Of a DNA stretch of 64,000 nt, positions 55,656-63,991 are shown one piece after another. Made by a program: the position numbers and the translations under genes. Numbering within the stretch: the first letter of the stretch is position 1; every line of letters starts with the position of its first letter. The notes beneath the pieces are model-generated. The model had not been told where the DNA came from. It was given only the letters and a program-made list of their open reading frames with translations, and did no database searches. Origin of the DNA: Motiliproteus sp036961355 (GTDB lineage Bacteria; Pseudomonadota; Gammaproteobacteria; Pseudomonadales; Balneatricaceae); assembly GCA_036961355.1 (NCBI GenBank), contig JBALVL010000018.1, positions 28,208 through 92,207 of the forward strand, read 5' to 3'.

Positions 55656-55737
55656 TCCACCTGCTCCACCCAAACTTTTAGCGCCACCTATAACAGCGGC
55701 TCCAACATCGTAACGAATCTCGTACGAGTGGACTTGG
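55656..55737. repeat. 82-bp direct repeat, left copy
   Basis: 79 of 82 positions are identical to 58345-58426, in the same orientation; weaker similarity continues about 20 nt further right. The unit contains the palindrome CTCGTACGAG and has short inverted ends (TCCAC/GTGGA). Read leftward it encodes VHSYEIRYDVGAAVIGGAKS, continuing in frame. The two copies bracket the primase-helicase gene. The rest of 55553-55941 shows no gene. Confidence 0.85.
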
Positions 55738-55941
55738 TGGAGTTATGAATCCGAAACGGTAACACCTTGATTCAATATTCGTGTGCTAACAGCAGCGAAA
55801 TCTCTTTATGCCAACACTCTCCATGATTCAATAATCAATAGCACTCAAGTAGCTACAAACCTCGCCCCTCGGTGTTACAGTTGATTCTAAATGGTTTAAT
55901 CAATAACTATCGCTGAAAGCAGACATTTTTCGATTGTGGCT

Positions 55942-58317
55942 ATGGTCAATCAACAGAGCACAAATCATCGACTAAACGATATTGATAAGCAGCTCGCTGA
56001 ACTTGAAGCTAAGCGCAAACGGCTAATAGAGGAGCGGCAGCAAATACTAGCTACTCCTCAACGGCTACAGGCTGTCGAAGAGTTTACGCCCGATCAGAAA
56101 ATACAGCTGTTTGGCTCGTTGTTCCGTGGAAGAACTGATCTGTTTGCCAGCCGCTGGGAAAACCAGTCGGGCCGTTCCGGATACTCTGTCGCTTGCCACA
56201 ACGAGTGGAAACGCGGCATCTGCAACAAGCCAAAAGTGAAGTGTGGCGAGTGTCGACATCACTCCTACATCCCCCTGGATAAGTCTGCCATCCATAGCCA
56301 CTTAACCGGTAAGGTGACTGCCGGAGTCTACCCACTTCTTCATGGCGATGTGTGCTGGTTTTTAGCAGCAGATTTCGATAAGTCAGATTGGAAAGACTCC
56401 GTCGCGGCTTTTCGCGAAGCTTGTGCGGAAGCTGAAATTGATTGCGCAGTCGAAATATCCCGATCAGGTAATGGCGCTCATGCCTGGATCTTCTTTGACG
56501 CTCCAGTGGCCGCCGTAAAAGCTCGCTCATTAGGCTTTGCTCTCATGGACAAGGCCATGGAATGCTACCCCAAGCTAGGCTTTGATTCCTACGATCGGCT
56601 GTTTCCAAATCAGGACACGATGCCTGCTGGTGGCTTCGGGAACTTGATTGCTCTGCCTTTGCAGCACGAGCCAAGGGCCCATGGTTCCTCACTCTTTGTG
56701 GACCACGACTTTCAGCCCTACGTTGACCAGTGGAAGTATTTGTCAGGCTTGAAACGCCTACACGCCAACGATCTCGGACAGCTAGTGGTGAATCTCGGCT
56801 ATGCCGTACAGCAGCCGAATCCACTTGAACTTGAGGGCGAGCAACCTTGGGAGAGCAATCTACCTATTTCAGAGAGCCCAATCATGGGCTGCCCGTCTAA
56901 AATAACCCTGGTCTCGGCCAATCAGATCTTCATTCCTATCGCTGATCTACCCTCCCAGCTTTTAGCGAGGCTCAAGCGGCTGGCTACCTTCTGCAACCCG
57001 GCCTTTTTTAAAACCCAGGCTCTAAGGTTCTCCACACAGGGTATTCCTCGCCATATCAGCTGCGCTCGAATTGAGAATGATTACCTATGTCTACCGAGGG
57101 GTTGCATTGAAGAGACAGAACAACTTCTGCAAAAGCAGGGAATAGAGGTTGGTTTTCAAGACCACAGACACCCTGGCAAGAATCTCCCGGACGTGGTGTT
57201 CCAAGGAGAGCTACGGGCCGACCAACGCAGAGCGGTCAAGGCAGTTCTCCAGCATGACACCGGCATCCTGCACGCGCCAACCGCATTTGGAAAAACGGTA
57301 ACTGCGGTCGGAATCATCGCCGAGCGCAAGGTCAATACATTGATTTTGGTTCACAGCAAGGAGCTTGTGACACAGTGGCAGGAGCGTCTACAGACGTTTA
57401 CTCAGGGAGTGGAAATTGGCGTCATTCATGGAGGGAAGCGCAAGCCCAGCGGAGATATCGATGTTGCCACCTATCAAAGCCTGCTTAGCAAAAAAGACAA
57501 CGCTATCCGACCGGAAGCGTTCAGCTATGGACAGGTCATCGTGGATGAGTGTCACCACCTGTCAGCGCCCCGCTATGAGATTCTCCTGAGCGAGGTCAAG
57601 CCAAAGTACGTCTTGGGGTTAACGGCAACGCCACAACGTCTGGATGGGCACCAGCCGATCATATTCATGCAGGCCGGACCGCTTCGGCACAAGGCAGCAT
57701 CTCCAAAAGGGCAGCAATTTTCTCAGGAAGTAATTTGCTGTCGGCTGGATCACATGCCGCCAAATGAACTCCTAAATCAAGACAAAAGACCGCATATCGC
57801 CGATCTGTTTCGATGGCTAATTGATAATCCCGATAGGAATAACAGGATAGTCGACGACGTTATTGCAGCGATCAAATGTGATCGACACATTCTTGTTCTC
57901 ACCGAGCGCCGAGCCCATGCAGATACACTGAAACGACTTTTGGAGGAAAAGGATATTGTCTCGGCGGTGCTGACTGGCGGCATGAAGGCCAAAGAGAAAA
58001 AAGACTCCAAAGCACTGCTATCCATTGCAAAAGTTGTGATTGCGACCGGCAAATACATTGGCGAGGGGTTTGATCTACCTCGCTTAGACACCTTGTTTCT
58101 GGCTCTCCCAATCTCCTGGAAAGGCACTCTGGCACAGTACGCTGGACGGATACACAGAACAGTCCAAGGCAAGACAGAAGTTCATATCTACGACTACATC
58201 GACACAGGGCACCCGATGTTAGAGCGGATGTTCTATCGCAGGAGTAAAGGTTACCGCGCTATGGGGTATGAGTTGCGGGATTCAGCGGAAAAAACTCGGC
58301 AGCACACACTGATCTGA
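55942..58317 (+). CDS. TOTE-type primase-helicase: archaeo-eukaryotic primase domain fused to a superfamily II helicase
   Basis: 791 residues from ATG 55942 (an in-frame GTG lies 6 nt earlier; neither has a strong ribosome site). A short coiled coil is followed by a primase-like domain at about 40-290 with a zinc motif (HNEWKRGICNKPKVKCGECR), the catalytic pair FLAADFDKSD (D144, D146), SRSGNGAHAWIFF and DRLFPNQD. This pattern is characteristic of the AEP domain of TOTE conflict systems. The SF2 helicase (about 415-760) has Walker A APTAFGKTV (K451), DECHH (D535), LGLTATP and QYAGRIHR. It sits between 82-bp direct repeats. Likely role: nucleic-acid targeting in a defence or conflict module (inference). 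Confidence 0.85.
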   Translation: MVNQQSTNHRLNDIDKQLAELEAKRKRLIEERQQILATPQRLQAVEEFTPDQKIQLFGSLFRGRTDLFASRWENQSGRSGYSVACHNEWKRGICNKPKVKCGECRHHSYIPLDKSAIHSHLTGKVTAGVYPLLHGDVCWFLAADFDKSDWKDSVAAFREACAEAEIDCAVEISRSGNGAHAWIFFDAPVAAVKARSLGFALMDKAMECYPKLGFDSYDRLFPNQDTMPAGGFGNLIALPLQHEPRAHGSSLFVDHDFQPYVDQWKYLSGLKRLHANDLGQLVVNLGYAVQQPNPLELEGEQPWESNLPISESPIMGCPSKITLVSANQIFIPIADLPSQLLARLKRLATFCNPAFFKTQALRFSTQGIPRHISCARIENDYLCLPRGCIEETEQLLQKQGIEVGFQDHRHPGKNLPDVVFQGELRADQRRAVKAVLQHDTGILHAPTAFGKTVTAVGIIAERKVNTLILVHSKELVTQWQERLQTFTQGVEIGVIHGGKRKPSGDIDVATYQSLLSKKDNAIRPEAFSYGQVIVDECHHLSAPRYEILLSEVKPKYVLGLTATPQRLDGHQPIIFMQAGPLRHKAASPKGQQFSQEVICCRLDHMPPNELLNQDKRPHIADLFRWLIDNPDRNNRIVDDVIAAIKCDRHILVLTERRAHADTLKRLLEEKDIVSAVLTGGMKAKEKKDSKALLSIAKVVIATGKYIGEGFDLPRLDTLFLALPISWKGTLAQYAGRIHRTVQGKTEVHIYDYIDTGHPMLERMFYRRSKGYRAMGYELRDSAEKTRQHTLI

Positions 58318-58344
58318 TTCGTTAATTTCCCAACTTGATAATTG

Positions 58345-58426
58345 TCCACCTGCTCCACCCTAACTTTTAGCGCCACCTATAATAGCGGCTCCAACATCGT
58401 AACGAACCTCGTACGAGTGGACTTGG
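58345..58426. repeat. 82-bp direct repeat, right copy
   Basis: Nearly identical to 55656-55737. The three differences, read in the leftward coding frame, are I/V, V/I and Leu to stop, so both copies look like relics of one coding sequence. It begins 27 nt after the primase-helicase stop. Confidence 0.85.
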
Positions 58427-58583
58427 GGGTGCAAGAAACCCGAAACCGTTTGCGCACCAAACCAGCCATTTCCTCTCGATTCCCAACAAAACACCTTGTT
58501 CGATTGGTCAAGGCCGTACCCCTGGCCGCATGTTCCAATGGACGATACCCCCAAGGATTAAGAAACAAAGCGGGGAATCAAAG

Positions 58584-59104
58584 ATGAGCGACCAAATATC
58601 AGAATCGATTGAACAGTCCGGTATTCGCTGGAAACTACATCTAATAATACTGAGTGTGATTGGGTGGTTTGGATACAGCGCATACGATATCCAGACGGCT
58701 CTGAGCGTTGACCGACAGGATCAGCTTATCGAACTGGTTCGTATGTTCGGGGCATACCAGGCATGGTTCGGCATAGCCGTTCTCATTGCAACAACCACCC
58801 CCTCGTCATATCAACCTTCACCAGCCGTGACGTAACCAAAGTCGAGGAAGACCACTGCAGCTTCGCGGCGTTGTATTGTTTTCTAATTCTGGCTATAGGG
58901 TGGGCAATCTACGAAGGGTGGAACTACGGTTTATTCGACGGAAACATCCTCTATCTGCAATTGGCCAATGGAGCGATGTTCCTGCTGCTGACAAGACCTG
59001 CTGCCAAGCACATCATCTACGGAATGGGGATATGGTGGTTTGCGATGAGCTTGGTGACTATGGTGGTGTTGATAGCCCTGGCTGGCAAGCTGTCGAAGAA
59101 CTAA
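58584..59104 (+). pseudogene. Small polytopic membrane protein split by a frameshift
   Basis: ATG 58584 (GGGGA ahead) opens a frame encoding about 80 residues with membrane helices (WKLHLIILSVIGWFGYSAYD and FGAYQAWFGIAVLIATT). It then runs out of phase, while the next phase continues with LVISTFTSRDV and three more helices to the stop at 59104. The switch lies at a run of five C near 58797-58801. One additional C would restore a single chain of about 173 residues. No family recognised. It may be a recent mutation, phase variation or a sequencing error. Confidence 0.65.
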
Positions 59105-59247
59105 CTGCGATCGATTTGTATATAGAGGACCGGAAAACCAAACAGGTAGCCAGTAACTGTTTCGAACCACCTACTCGAACAGCGGCTGTGTTAGCGTTTA
59201 TGTTTGCTGTATTCTCTACATAAAACACATTAGGGATACGGCTGAAG

Positions 59248-59946
59248 ATGGGTCTTAACCACCTGATCGTTCACGAAGTCACCAACGACGCTGGCAGCAC
59301 TCCAGACACAAATCTACGCTCACAATCCCTACCAGTGGCTGATCTTAAAGTTCAAAAACTTGCTGGCGCGCTATTAGAAATATATCGAAAGAAACCAAAC
59401 AAAACATACGGTGGGTTTAACCCAAGCCGAAAGTTATATCCATTCGCCGACTGGCTAGATAGTTTTTTAACACAAACAGAGCGTGACTCTGCATTCGTTA
59501 CGCTGACTCAGGCAACAGTTCAAAAACTTGCGCATCAAATGGAGGGGACAACAGCCAAAGGCGGATACGTTGTTTTCTTTGACTACACGGAAAATACCGA
59601 ACGTTATTTGATGATCGTTATCATCATGGATCGATCAGGGCTTACATTTGATTATGATCTAAACATTAACGATGTAATAGCGCTTGATCTTGAGCACCTC
59701 CACCAAGCAGCTAGGGTCTCGGTCAGTAGGTATCTATCAGCATCAGACTCAGAAAATTACCTAAGTTTTATCCAAGGGAAAAGTAGCACTTTAAGAGGCT
59801 ATTTTTTAGACACTCTTGGCTGTACTAACTCCCATGGATCTAAAGAGTCAACAGAAGGTGCGTTCAATGCACTAGATGAAGTATGCGATCGGCTAAATTT
59901 AGGCGCAGCAATTCTGACATCAGAAATACTCAATAACGCCCTTTAA
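59248..59946 (+). CDS. NdpA/YejK-like nucleoid-associated protein, short form
   Basis: 232 residues. The blocks HLIVHEV, RYLMIVIIMDRSGLTFDYDL and NYLSFIQGKS followed by LRGYFLDTLGC line up in order with E. coli YejK (NdpA, 335 residues). The last ~100 residues of that family are missing, and the frame simply stops. NdpA-like proteins bind DNA and recur in accessory and defence islands. It starts 14 nt before the next gene's neighbourhood: the CoiA-like gene begins 13 nt after its stop, so they form an operon. Confidence 0.75.
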   Translation: MGLNHLIVHEVTNDAGSTPDTNLRSQSLPVADLKVQKLAGALLEIYRKKPNKTYGGFNPSRKLYPFADWLDSFLTQTERDSAFVTLTQATVQKLAHQMEGTTAKGGYVVFFDYTENTERYLMIVIIMDRSGLTFDYDLNINDVIALDLEHLHQAARVSVSRYLSASDSENYLSFIQGKSSTLRGYFLDTLGCTNSHGSKESTEGAFNALDEVCDRLNLGAAILTSEILNNAL

Positions 59947-59959
59947 TCATTGAGAAACT

Positions 59960-61018
59960 ATGACAAGAATCCGCCGACACAAATCGATCGGTCCCATCGC
60001 CATCGACAAGGAAACCGGCAACTGGGTATGCGTAGAGGATGTGCCCAATGGTAAGAAGTGCCTTTGCATCTGCCCTGTGTGCGATGAAGAGCTGCAATCT
60101 CGGCAGGGAGAAGAACTATCCTGGCATTTTGCTCACTTACCCGGCAGCAGTTGCCATGCCGAAGGCTTGCTAAAGCAGATTGCGATTGATTGGTTCCTAC
60201 GGCCGGGCTCGATTTTGCTCCCCTCGATACCCGAAAGCATCGAAGAATTCCTGCAGTACAAAACCGAACACGCTCAACAGTATGACCAACCGCATTCACA
60301 AACTTCATGGGAATCCAGCACACTAGGCACTGAGGATGGAGCCGATGTCACCCTGCACACGGGAAAAGGCGATATCGACGTTCATTTCATCCTGCATAGC
60401 GATGATGATCCGATCACAAGCGGCGCTGATAGCATTCTGATCGATCTGACTGAGGTTCAGGAGAGCCTGCACCGATTCAAAAGCGGTAAGTTGCTTCAAG
60501 ACTTACTGGCTCAAAGAATTGGACGCGGGGTTTGGCTGAACAACAAAGAACTCAGTGGCAAAATCTCCGAGTACCGCAGAACCCATCCCCCCCAGTCCAG
60601 CACCACCCATCCAAAGTCACCCGTGCCGGAACTGGGCACACCAGAATACAGACAACGGATATACCTCAAACGGTTGGCACAGGGGTTCATGATCCGTGTG
60701 CCCAACATCGATCGACAAGCATCGGCAGCTGCTGGAACCGTCGTACTCAGTCACCAGCTCCTCACACTCGATGATGTCCAGCCGGGGTTCGATGTCCAAG
60801 GAAATCGGATCGATGCTGTTTGCACAAAAAAGGGCAGATCGTTCTTTCTTTACACCACCTGCGAAACCATCGACGAAACACTAATCAATATTCAGTTATT
60901 GGAGACCCTTGAGACTCTTCAAAAACCCGTTTTATTGGCCAGCCTCTTGAAAAAGAATGTCGGCTTAAAGTGGCTTTTTAACCGGGGTATCCCCGAAGCC
61001 GGTACCGCGTATCCATAA
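59960..61018 (+). CDS. CoiA-like protein with N-terminal zinc-binding domain
   Basis: 352 residues. The N-terminus has CICPVCDEELQSRQGEELSW followed by HFAHLPGSSC, the C-x2-C ... HFaH signature of the CoiA family (competence proteins with a restriction-endonuclease-like fold). The central region includes DVTLHTGKGDIDVHFIL and ILIDLTE, compatible with a nuclease core, then a Pro-rich linker and a helical end. It is probably cotranscribed with the NdpA-like gene. A DNA-processing role is likely; the exact function is unknown. Confidence 0.7.
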   Translation: MTRIRRHKSIGPIAIDKETGNWVCVEDVPNGKKCLCICPVCDEELQSRQGEELSWHFAHLPGSSCHAEGLLKQIAIDWFLRPGSILLPSIPESIEEFLQYKTEHAQQYDQPHSQTSWESSTLGTEDGADVTLHTGKGDIDVHFILHSDDDPITSGADSILIDLTEVQESLHRFKSGKLLQDLLAQRIGRGVWLNNKELSGKISEYRRTHPPQSSTTHPKSPVPELGTPEYRQRIYLKRLAQGFMIRVPNIDRQASAAAGTVVLSHQLLTLDDVQPGFDVQGNRIDAVCTKKGRSFFLYTTCETIDETLINIQLLETLETLQKPVLLASLLKKNVGLKWLFNRGIPEAGTAYP

Positions 61019-61069
61019 CACCTTCATTTTGGCGCAATAACGCGCTCAAGCTTTTGGAGAAATCCCATA

Positions 61070-61819
61070 ATGATGATTATAAAATCGGCCATAGGCCTTG
61101 TTCTCGCCCTCTCACTGCCGGTGCAGCTGACGAAATAATCCATCTCAAATCCGACAACTGGGACATCACCTACAACTGCGCTAAGCGCGGGTACGAGTCG
61201 TTCTATTACACGACGGTACCGGATACCGGCAGCCTCGATCGCTACCAACCGTTCAACCAGGAACAAGCACTCCCTGCACATTGCCGACAATTTTCGACCA
61301 AAACGTACAAACGACCCAAAGGGGAGCAGCAGTACGACAGGGGGTATGGGGCAAGGGGCAAGGGGCAAGGGGTTCACCAGAACATCTTCGATCACGATCG
61401 GGCTCTTATGAAGGCCTCAAATAGCACGATAACATTTTTCCCCAAGCTGCCGGTACGAACCGTCGGGGAACCTGGCGCAAGACTGAAGAGCTGACCGAAT
61501 GCCATCGCGATCTGGGTACTGTCGAAATATGGGGAGGCGTTGTCTGGGGCAATGACCAATCCAACGATCACTCATCAAAACTCATGGTGTTGTGACCCCT
61601 GATGAGCTGTGGAAGGTCATTAAGTTTCAGAACGGGGAGGTCAACGCCTGGCTGATGCCTAACTCAGATGCGGCGACAGCAAAGCGCATGGACAGTTATC
61701 TGGTGGCGCCGGCTACCCTAACCCGGTTGACCGGTATTGAATTCGATATCGATCGGCGGCAAGCCAGTCAGAAAGATTCGCGCAGTGTTACCCGGCCAAA
61801 GGGTTGTTCGCTGAAGTAG
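61070..61819 (+). pseudogene. Decayed secreted DNA/RNA non-specific endonuclease
   Basis: A signal peptide from ATG 61070 (GGAGA ahead; MMIIKSAIGLVLALSLP) loses phase near 61115. The next frame carries DEIIHLKSDNWDITYNC and the active-site region YDRG...VHQN, IFDHDRALMKASNS. Phase is lost again near 61440 (T/C runs) and near 61570, after which THGVVTPDELWKVIKFQNG continues to 61819. Together these make a NucA/EndA-type endonuclease. The catalytic DRGH is broken by an in-frame insertion made of three GGGGCAA repeats (61348-61368). At least three frameshifts make it non-functional. Confidence 0.75.
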
Positions 61820-62248
61820 AGAGAGGAAAAGCTCAGTCTATGCATTCGCTGCAGTTTACCGGGGTGGGATGAAAATAAGGAATCACCATAAGGGGGCGGC
61901 TATTGAGCCCTTAGCCGCCACTTAAAAAGAATTTGTCTAGCGAGAAGTCGGCCCCAAATTGCCGCTCAACAAGTAACAACACCTACAGGGTTCAACGGAA
62001 ATAGGTATGAAGGCGCGATCGTCGTGGTAGCTGAGAGGTCAGGACTAGAGACCCTATGATCATTCAACCCGAGTCCCTCTATAAGCTAGCTTTCACACGT
62101 ACAAGTCCTGAACTGTATCCAATAGGATTAATTATTGCTTTGTTATGTAACCATATAAGGTTTCTTTATTTTAGGCAGTGTAATCTTATAGCATTGCATA
62201 TGTTTACTATTTGTATCTATATAGGATTTCTTTGTTGGGGTGCATGGG
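61820..62248. other. Non-coding stretch leading into the inverted-repeat-bounded segment
   Basis: 429 nt. It holds a hairpin GGCGGCTA/TAGCCGCC (61895-61919) and the left inverted repeat, then AT-rich sequence from about 62090 that probably contains the promoter of the next gene. No confident coding frame is seen. Confidence 0.4.
61912..61970 (-). repeat. Left copy of an inverted repeat (about 60 bp)
   Basis: The reverse complement of this stretch matches 63926-63991: GTTGA..., GGGCCGACT, CGCTAGACAA and TTCTTTTTAAGTGGCGGCTA occur in the same order, with a few indels. The pair faces each other across about 2 kb. Confidence 0.8.
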
Positions 62249-62734
62249 ATGAAAAATACATTCAAGCTCATAGAGCGTGAGCAGTGCCGAGAAGTCGTTG
62301 ATCAGACATCAGAAAAAATAAAGGCAGTTCCTAGTCGGAAGGACTGGATTAGCTTGGTGCGTAAAGCTTTAGGAATGTCATCTTCTCAGCTCGCTAACAG
62401 GTTAAAGGTGAGTAGGAATCAGGCTGCAAAGCTTGAAAGGGCTGAAAAAGAAGGGGGGATCACTATTCGACGCTTAAACGAGGTTGCGCAAGCTATGGGG
62501 TGTCGTTTGGTCTACTCATTTGTTCCAGAGACAAGTGTCAGCTCAATGATCGAGGAGCAGGCTAGGAAAAAAGCGGTAAACTTGCTGGCCAGTACCTCCG
62601 TTCATATGATGCTAGAAGATCAGGAATTAACGAATAAACAAAAACTGGCTGAAATTAGAAGGCTTCAGGCCGAAATAGTGGATGAAATAAAGGGACTGTG
62701 GGACAAAGACGTTTTAAACCCAAGTACTCACTGA
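62249..62734 (+). CDS. Mobile mystery protein A-like HTH protein
   Basis: 161 residues from ATG 62249 (GGGG 8 nt ahead; an ATG 9 nt earlier is too close to it). An XRE-type helix-turn-helix reads SLVRKALGMSSSQLANRLKV and SRNQAAKLERAEKEGGITIR. It is followed by the family text QAMGCRLVYSFVPE, AVNLLASTSVHMMLEDQ and ending EIKGLWD. This fits the 'mobile mystery protein A' family, which normally precedes mobile mystery protein B, a Fic-domain partner. Here no Fic gene follows; the next gene is on the other strand. It may be an orphan antitoxin-like regulator. Confidence 0.75.
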   Translation: MKNTFKLIEREQCREVVDQTSEKIKAVPSRKDWISLVRKALGMSSSQLANRLKVSRNQAAKLERAEKEGGITIRRLNEVAQAMGCRLVYSFVPETSVSSMIEEQARKKAVNLLASTSVHMMLEDQELTNKQKLAEIRRLQAEIVDEIKGLWDKDVLNPSTH

Positions 62735-62754
62735 AACACAGCGTATCAGGGAGT

Positions 62755-62780
62755 AAAGTAGCGGCAGTGACGGCTACTTT
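62755..62780. terminator. Possible two-way terminator between the convergent genes
   Basis: AAAGTAGC (62755-62762) and GCTACTTT (62773-62780) form a perfect 8-bp stem with a 10-nt loop. It lies just after the HTH gene and overlaps the stop of the convergent csrA-like gene. T tracts are short. Confidence 0.45.
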
Positions 62781-62938
62781 CTATGGTCTTTAAGTTCGCC
62801 TCTTAATATCGTCACATCCTTTGGCGCTTCGACATTAAGCCGTACTGAACCTCGGCGGGTCTGGCTGGCTGTAACTACAACGTCGTCACCGATGGTGACC
62901 GTCTGGCTTTCTTTGCGTGTGATAGTGAGCATGCTCAT
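62774..62938 (-). CDS. csrA: CsrA/RsmA-family RNA-binding regulator, short variant
   Basis: 54 residues. It starts at ATG 62938, with AAGGA 8 nt upstream; a second in-frame ATG lies two codons later. MLTITRKESQTVTIGDDVVV, GSVRLNVEAPKDVTILRGEL follow CsrA ([40 protein letters not shown]) strand by strand. The conserved Arg near the start of the first strand is kept (R8), but the second RNA-contacting Arg in 'HREEI' appears as LRGEL. CsrA dimers bind GGA motifs in mRNA leaders. A copy on an accessory element suggests post-transcriptional control of the host or of the element. Confidence 0.75.
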   Translation of the reverse strand: MSMLTITRKESQTVTIGDDVVVTASQTRRGSVRLNVEAPKDVTILRGELKDHRK

Positions 62939-63262
62939 GGTCTGCATCCTTGCAGTAGTGGTGGGAAAGAAAGTGTTGTTGAAAAAAAGAGACGCGAGGT
63001 GATCTCAGTGACGCTACGTGTTGGGATGTGGCTTATAGCGGTCAACTTCAAAGGTTGAAGGCAAGGCTGATCAGGTCACAGAGACAATATCAGCCGTGCC
63101 CTGAGCTGGCCCCCAAGAAGACGCCCAATAGGCGTGAAACACGTGCTGGTGACGGACAGCTACCGACACAAAGGAGCCGCTCGTTGTAGAGTTGCCCGTT
63201 CTGTGCGGACCCGCATGTAGAGGGTTGTGGGGGCGGAGGGTTAGAGGCCCTCGGTTACCCGA
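62939..63262. other. Non-coding stretch with a possible group II intron 3' end
   Basis: 324 nt without a gene. From about 63190 to 63264 the sequence reads like the D5-D6 end of a bacterial group II intron: TGCGG-ACC-CGCAT stem, then GGAGGG with CCCTC, ending TTACCCGATT. No reverse transcriptase frame is present, so at most this is a remnant. The match is from memory of such introns. Confidence 0.3.
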
Positions 63263-63733
63263 TTAAGTGTCCTTGTCATGCTTTAACGTATATTTGCCAT
63301 CAGCAAAATTTACATTTGGAGCTTCTCTAAGAATCACCTCAAATTCACGCCTTTTCTCCGGTTCTTGAATATCGATCATCTTTTGTAACAGTGCCTCCCT
63401 GGCTGCAAAAATTGCAAACGTCGAGTCCTCGTTACCTTGCTTAGCTGCTGATTCCCAAGTAACGAAAGCATCTGCGTACTTCATCGAATTAAACTTATCC
63501 AACCCATCTATGAGGGCTGAAGTAGTCAAAAGTTTTCTAACTAATTCTGTTTTATTCGGGTTTTCGTCGAGTAACAAGGTAATGATAGATTCTTTTACTC
63601 CCTTCATGTCGCTTGTCAGATCGACAAGTCTTTCACTGTTCTTCCATGAGTTTACTGCCGAATATGAGACTGCTACCAAAACAACGCCTACAATCAAGAA
63701 ATCACTTATTCTTTGTATTGTTTGTTGTTTCAT
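63263..63733 (-). CDS. Single-pass membrane protein, unknown function
   Basis: 156 residues from ATG 63733, chosen because AAGGA lies 7 nt upstream; earlier in-frame starts lack a ribosome site. One membrane helix near the N-terminus (FLIVGVVLVAVSYSAVNSW) is followed by a soluble helical domain with a TPR/Sel1-like feel (FNSMKYADAFVTWESAAKQG). No family recognised. It lies inside the inverted-repeat-bounded segment. Confidence 0.6.
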   Translation of the reverse strand: MKQQTIQRISDFLIVGVVLVAVSYSAVNSWKNSERLVDLTSDMKGVKESIITLLLDENPNKTELVRKLLTTSALIDGLDKFNSMKYADAFVTWESAAKQGNEDSTFAIFAAREALLQKMIDIQEPEKRREFEVILREAPNVNFADGKYTLKHDKDT

Positions 63734-63925
63734 GTCGACATCCTTATTCACTCGAGAACTCATTACATAGTTCCTCATAAGCATAGTACTGCTCCTGCTT
63801 CCAGGCCTCAGCAGGCTTGTCTAACTCCCCTAGTCAGGGAAGTTATCTAGAAATAGATATCACTACACTGCTAACTCAGCGTGTGCCTTCAGGGCCATAT
63901 GCATACATTGTGTGCTCCCAAAGGG

Positions 63926-63991
63926 GTTGAGGCGAGCTGCCGCTTTGGGCCGACTACTGACGCTAGACAAGTTCTTTTTAAGTGGCGGCTA
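63926..63991 (+). repeat. Right copy of the inverted repeat
   Basis: Matches the reverse complement of 61912-61970. A short direct repeat TGGGCCGAC occurs on both sides of its inner part (63945-63953 and 63992-64000), so the structure may continue past the window edge. Confidence 0.75.

Noticed and set aside
55656..55737. Short target-site duplication of a transposon around the primase-helicase
   Set aside because: 82 bp is far longer than normal target duplications, and no terminal inverted repeats or transposase accompany it.
61592..61819. An independent small gene
   Set aside because: It is the out-of-phase C-terminal end of the decayed endonuclease.
61890..61970. Integron attC sites in the last 2 kb
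   Set aside because: No RYYYAAC / GTTRRRY pair with the expected imperfect hairpin could be found, and no integron integrase is present in the window.
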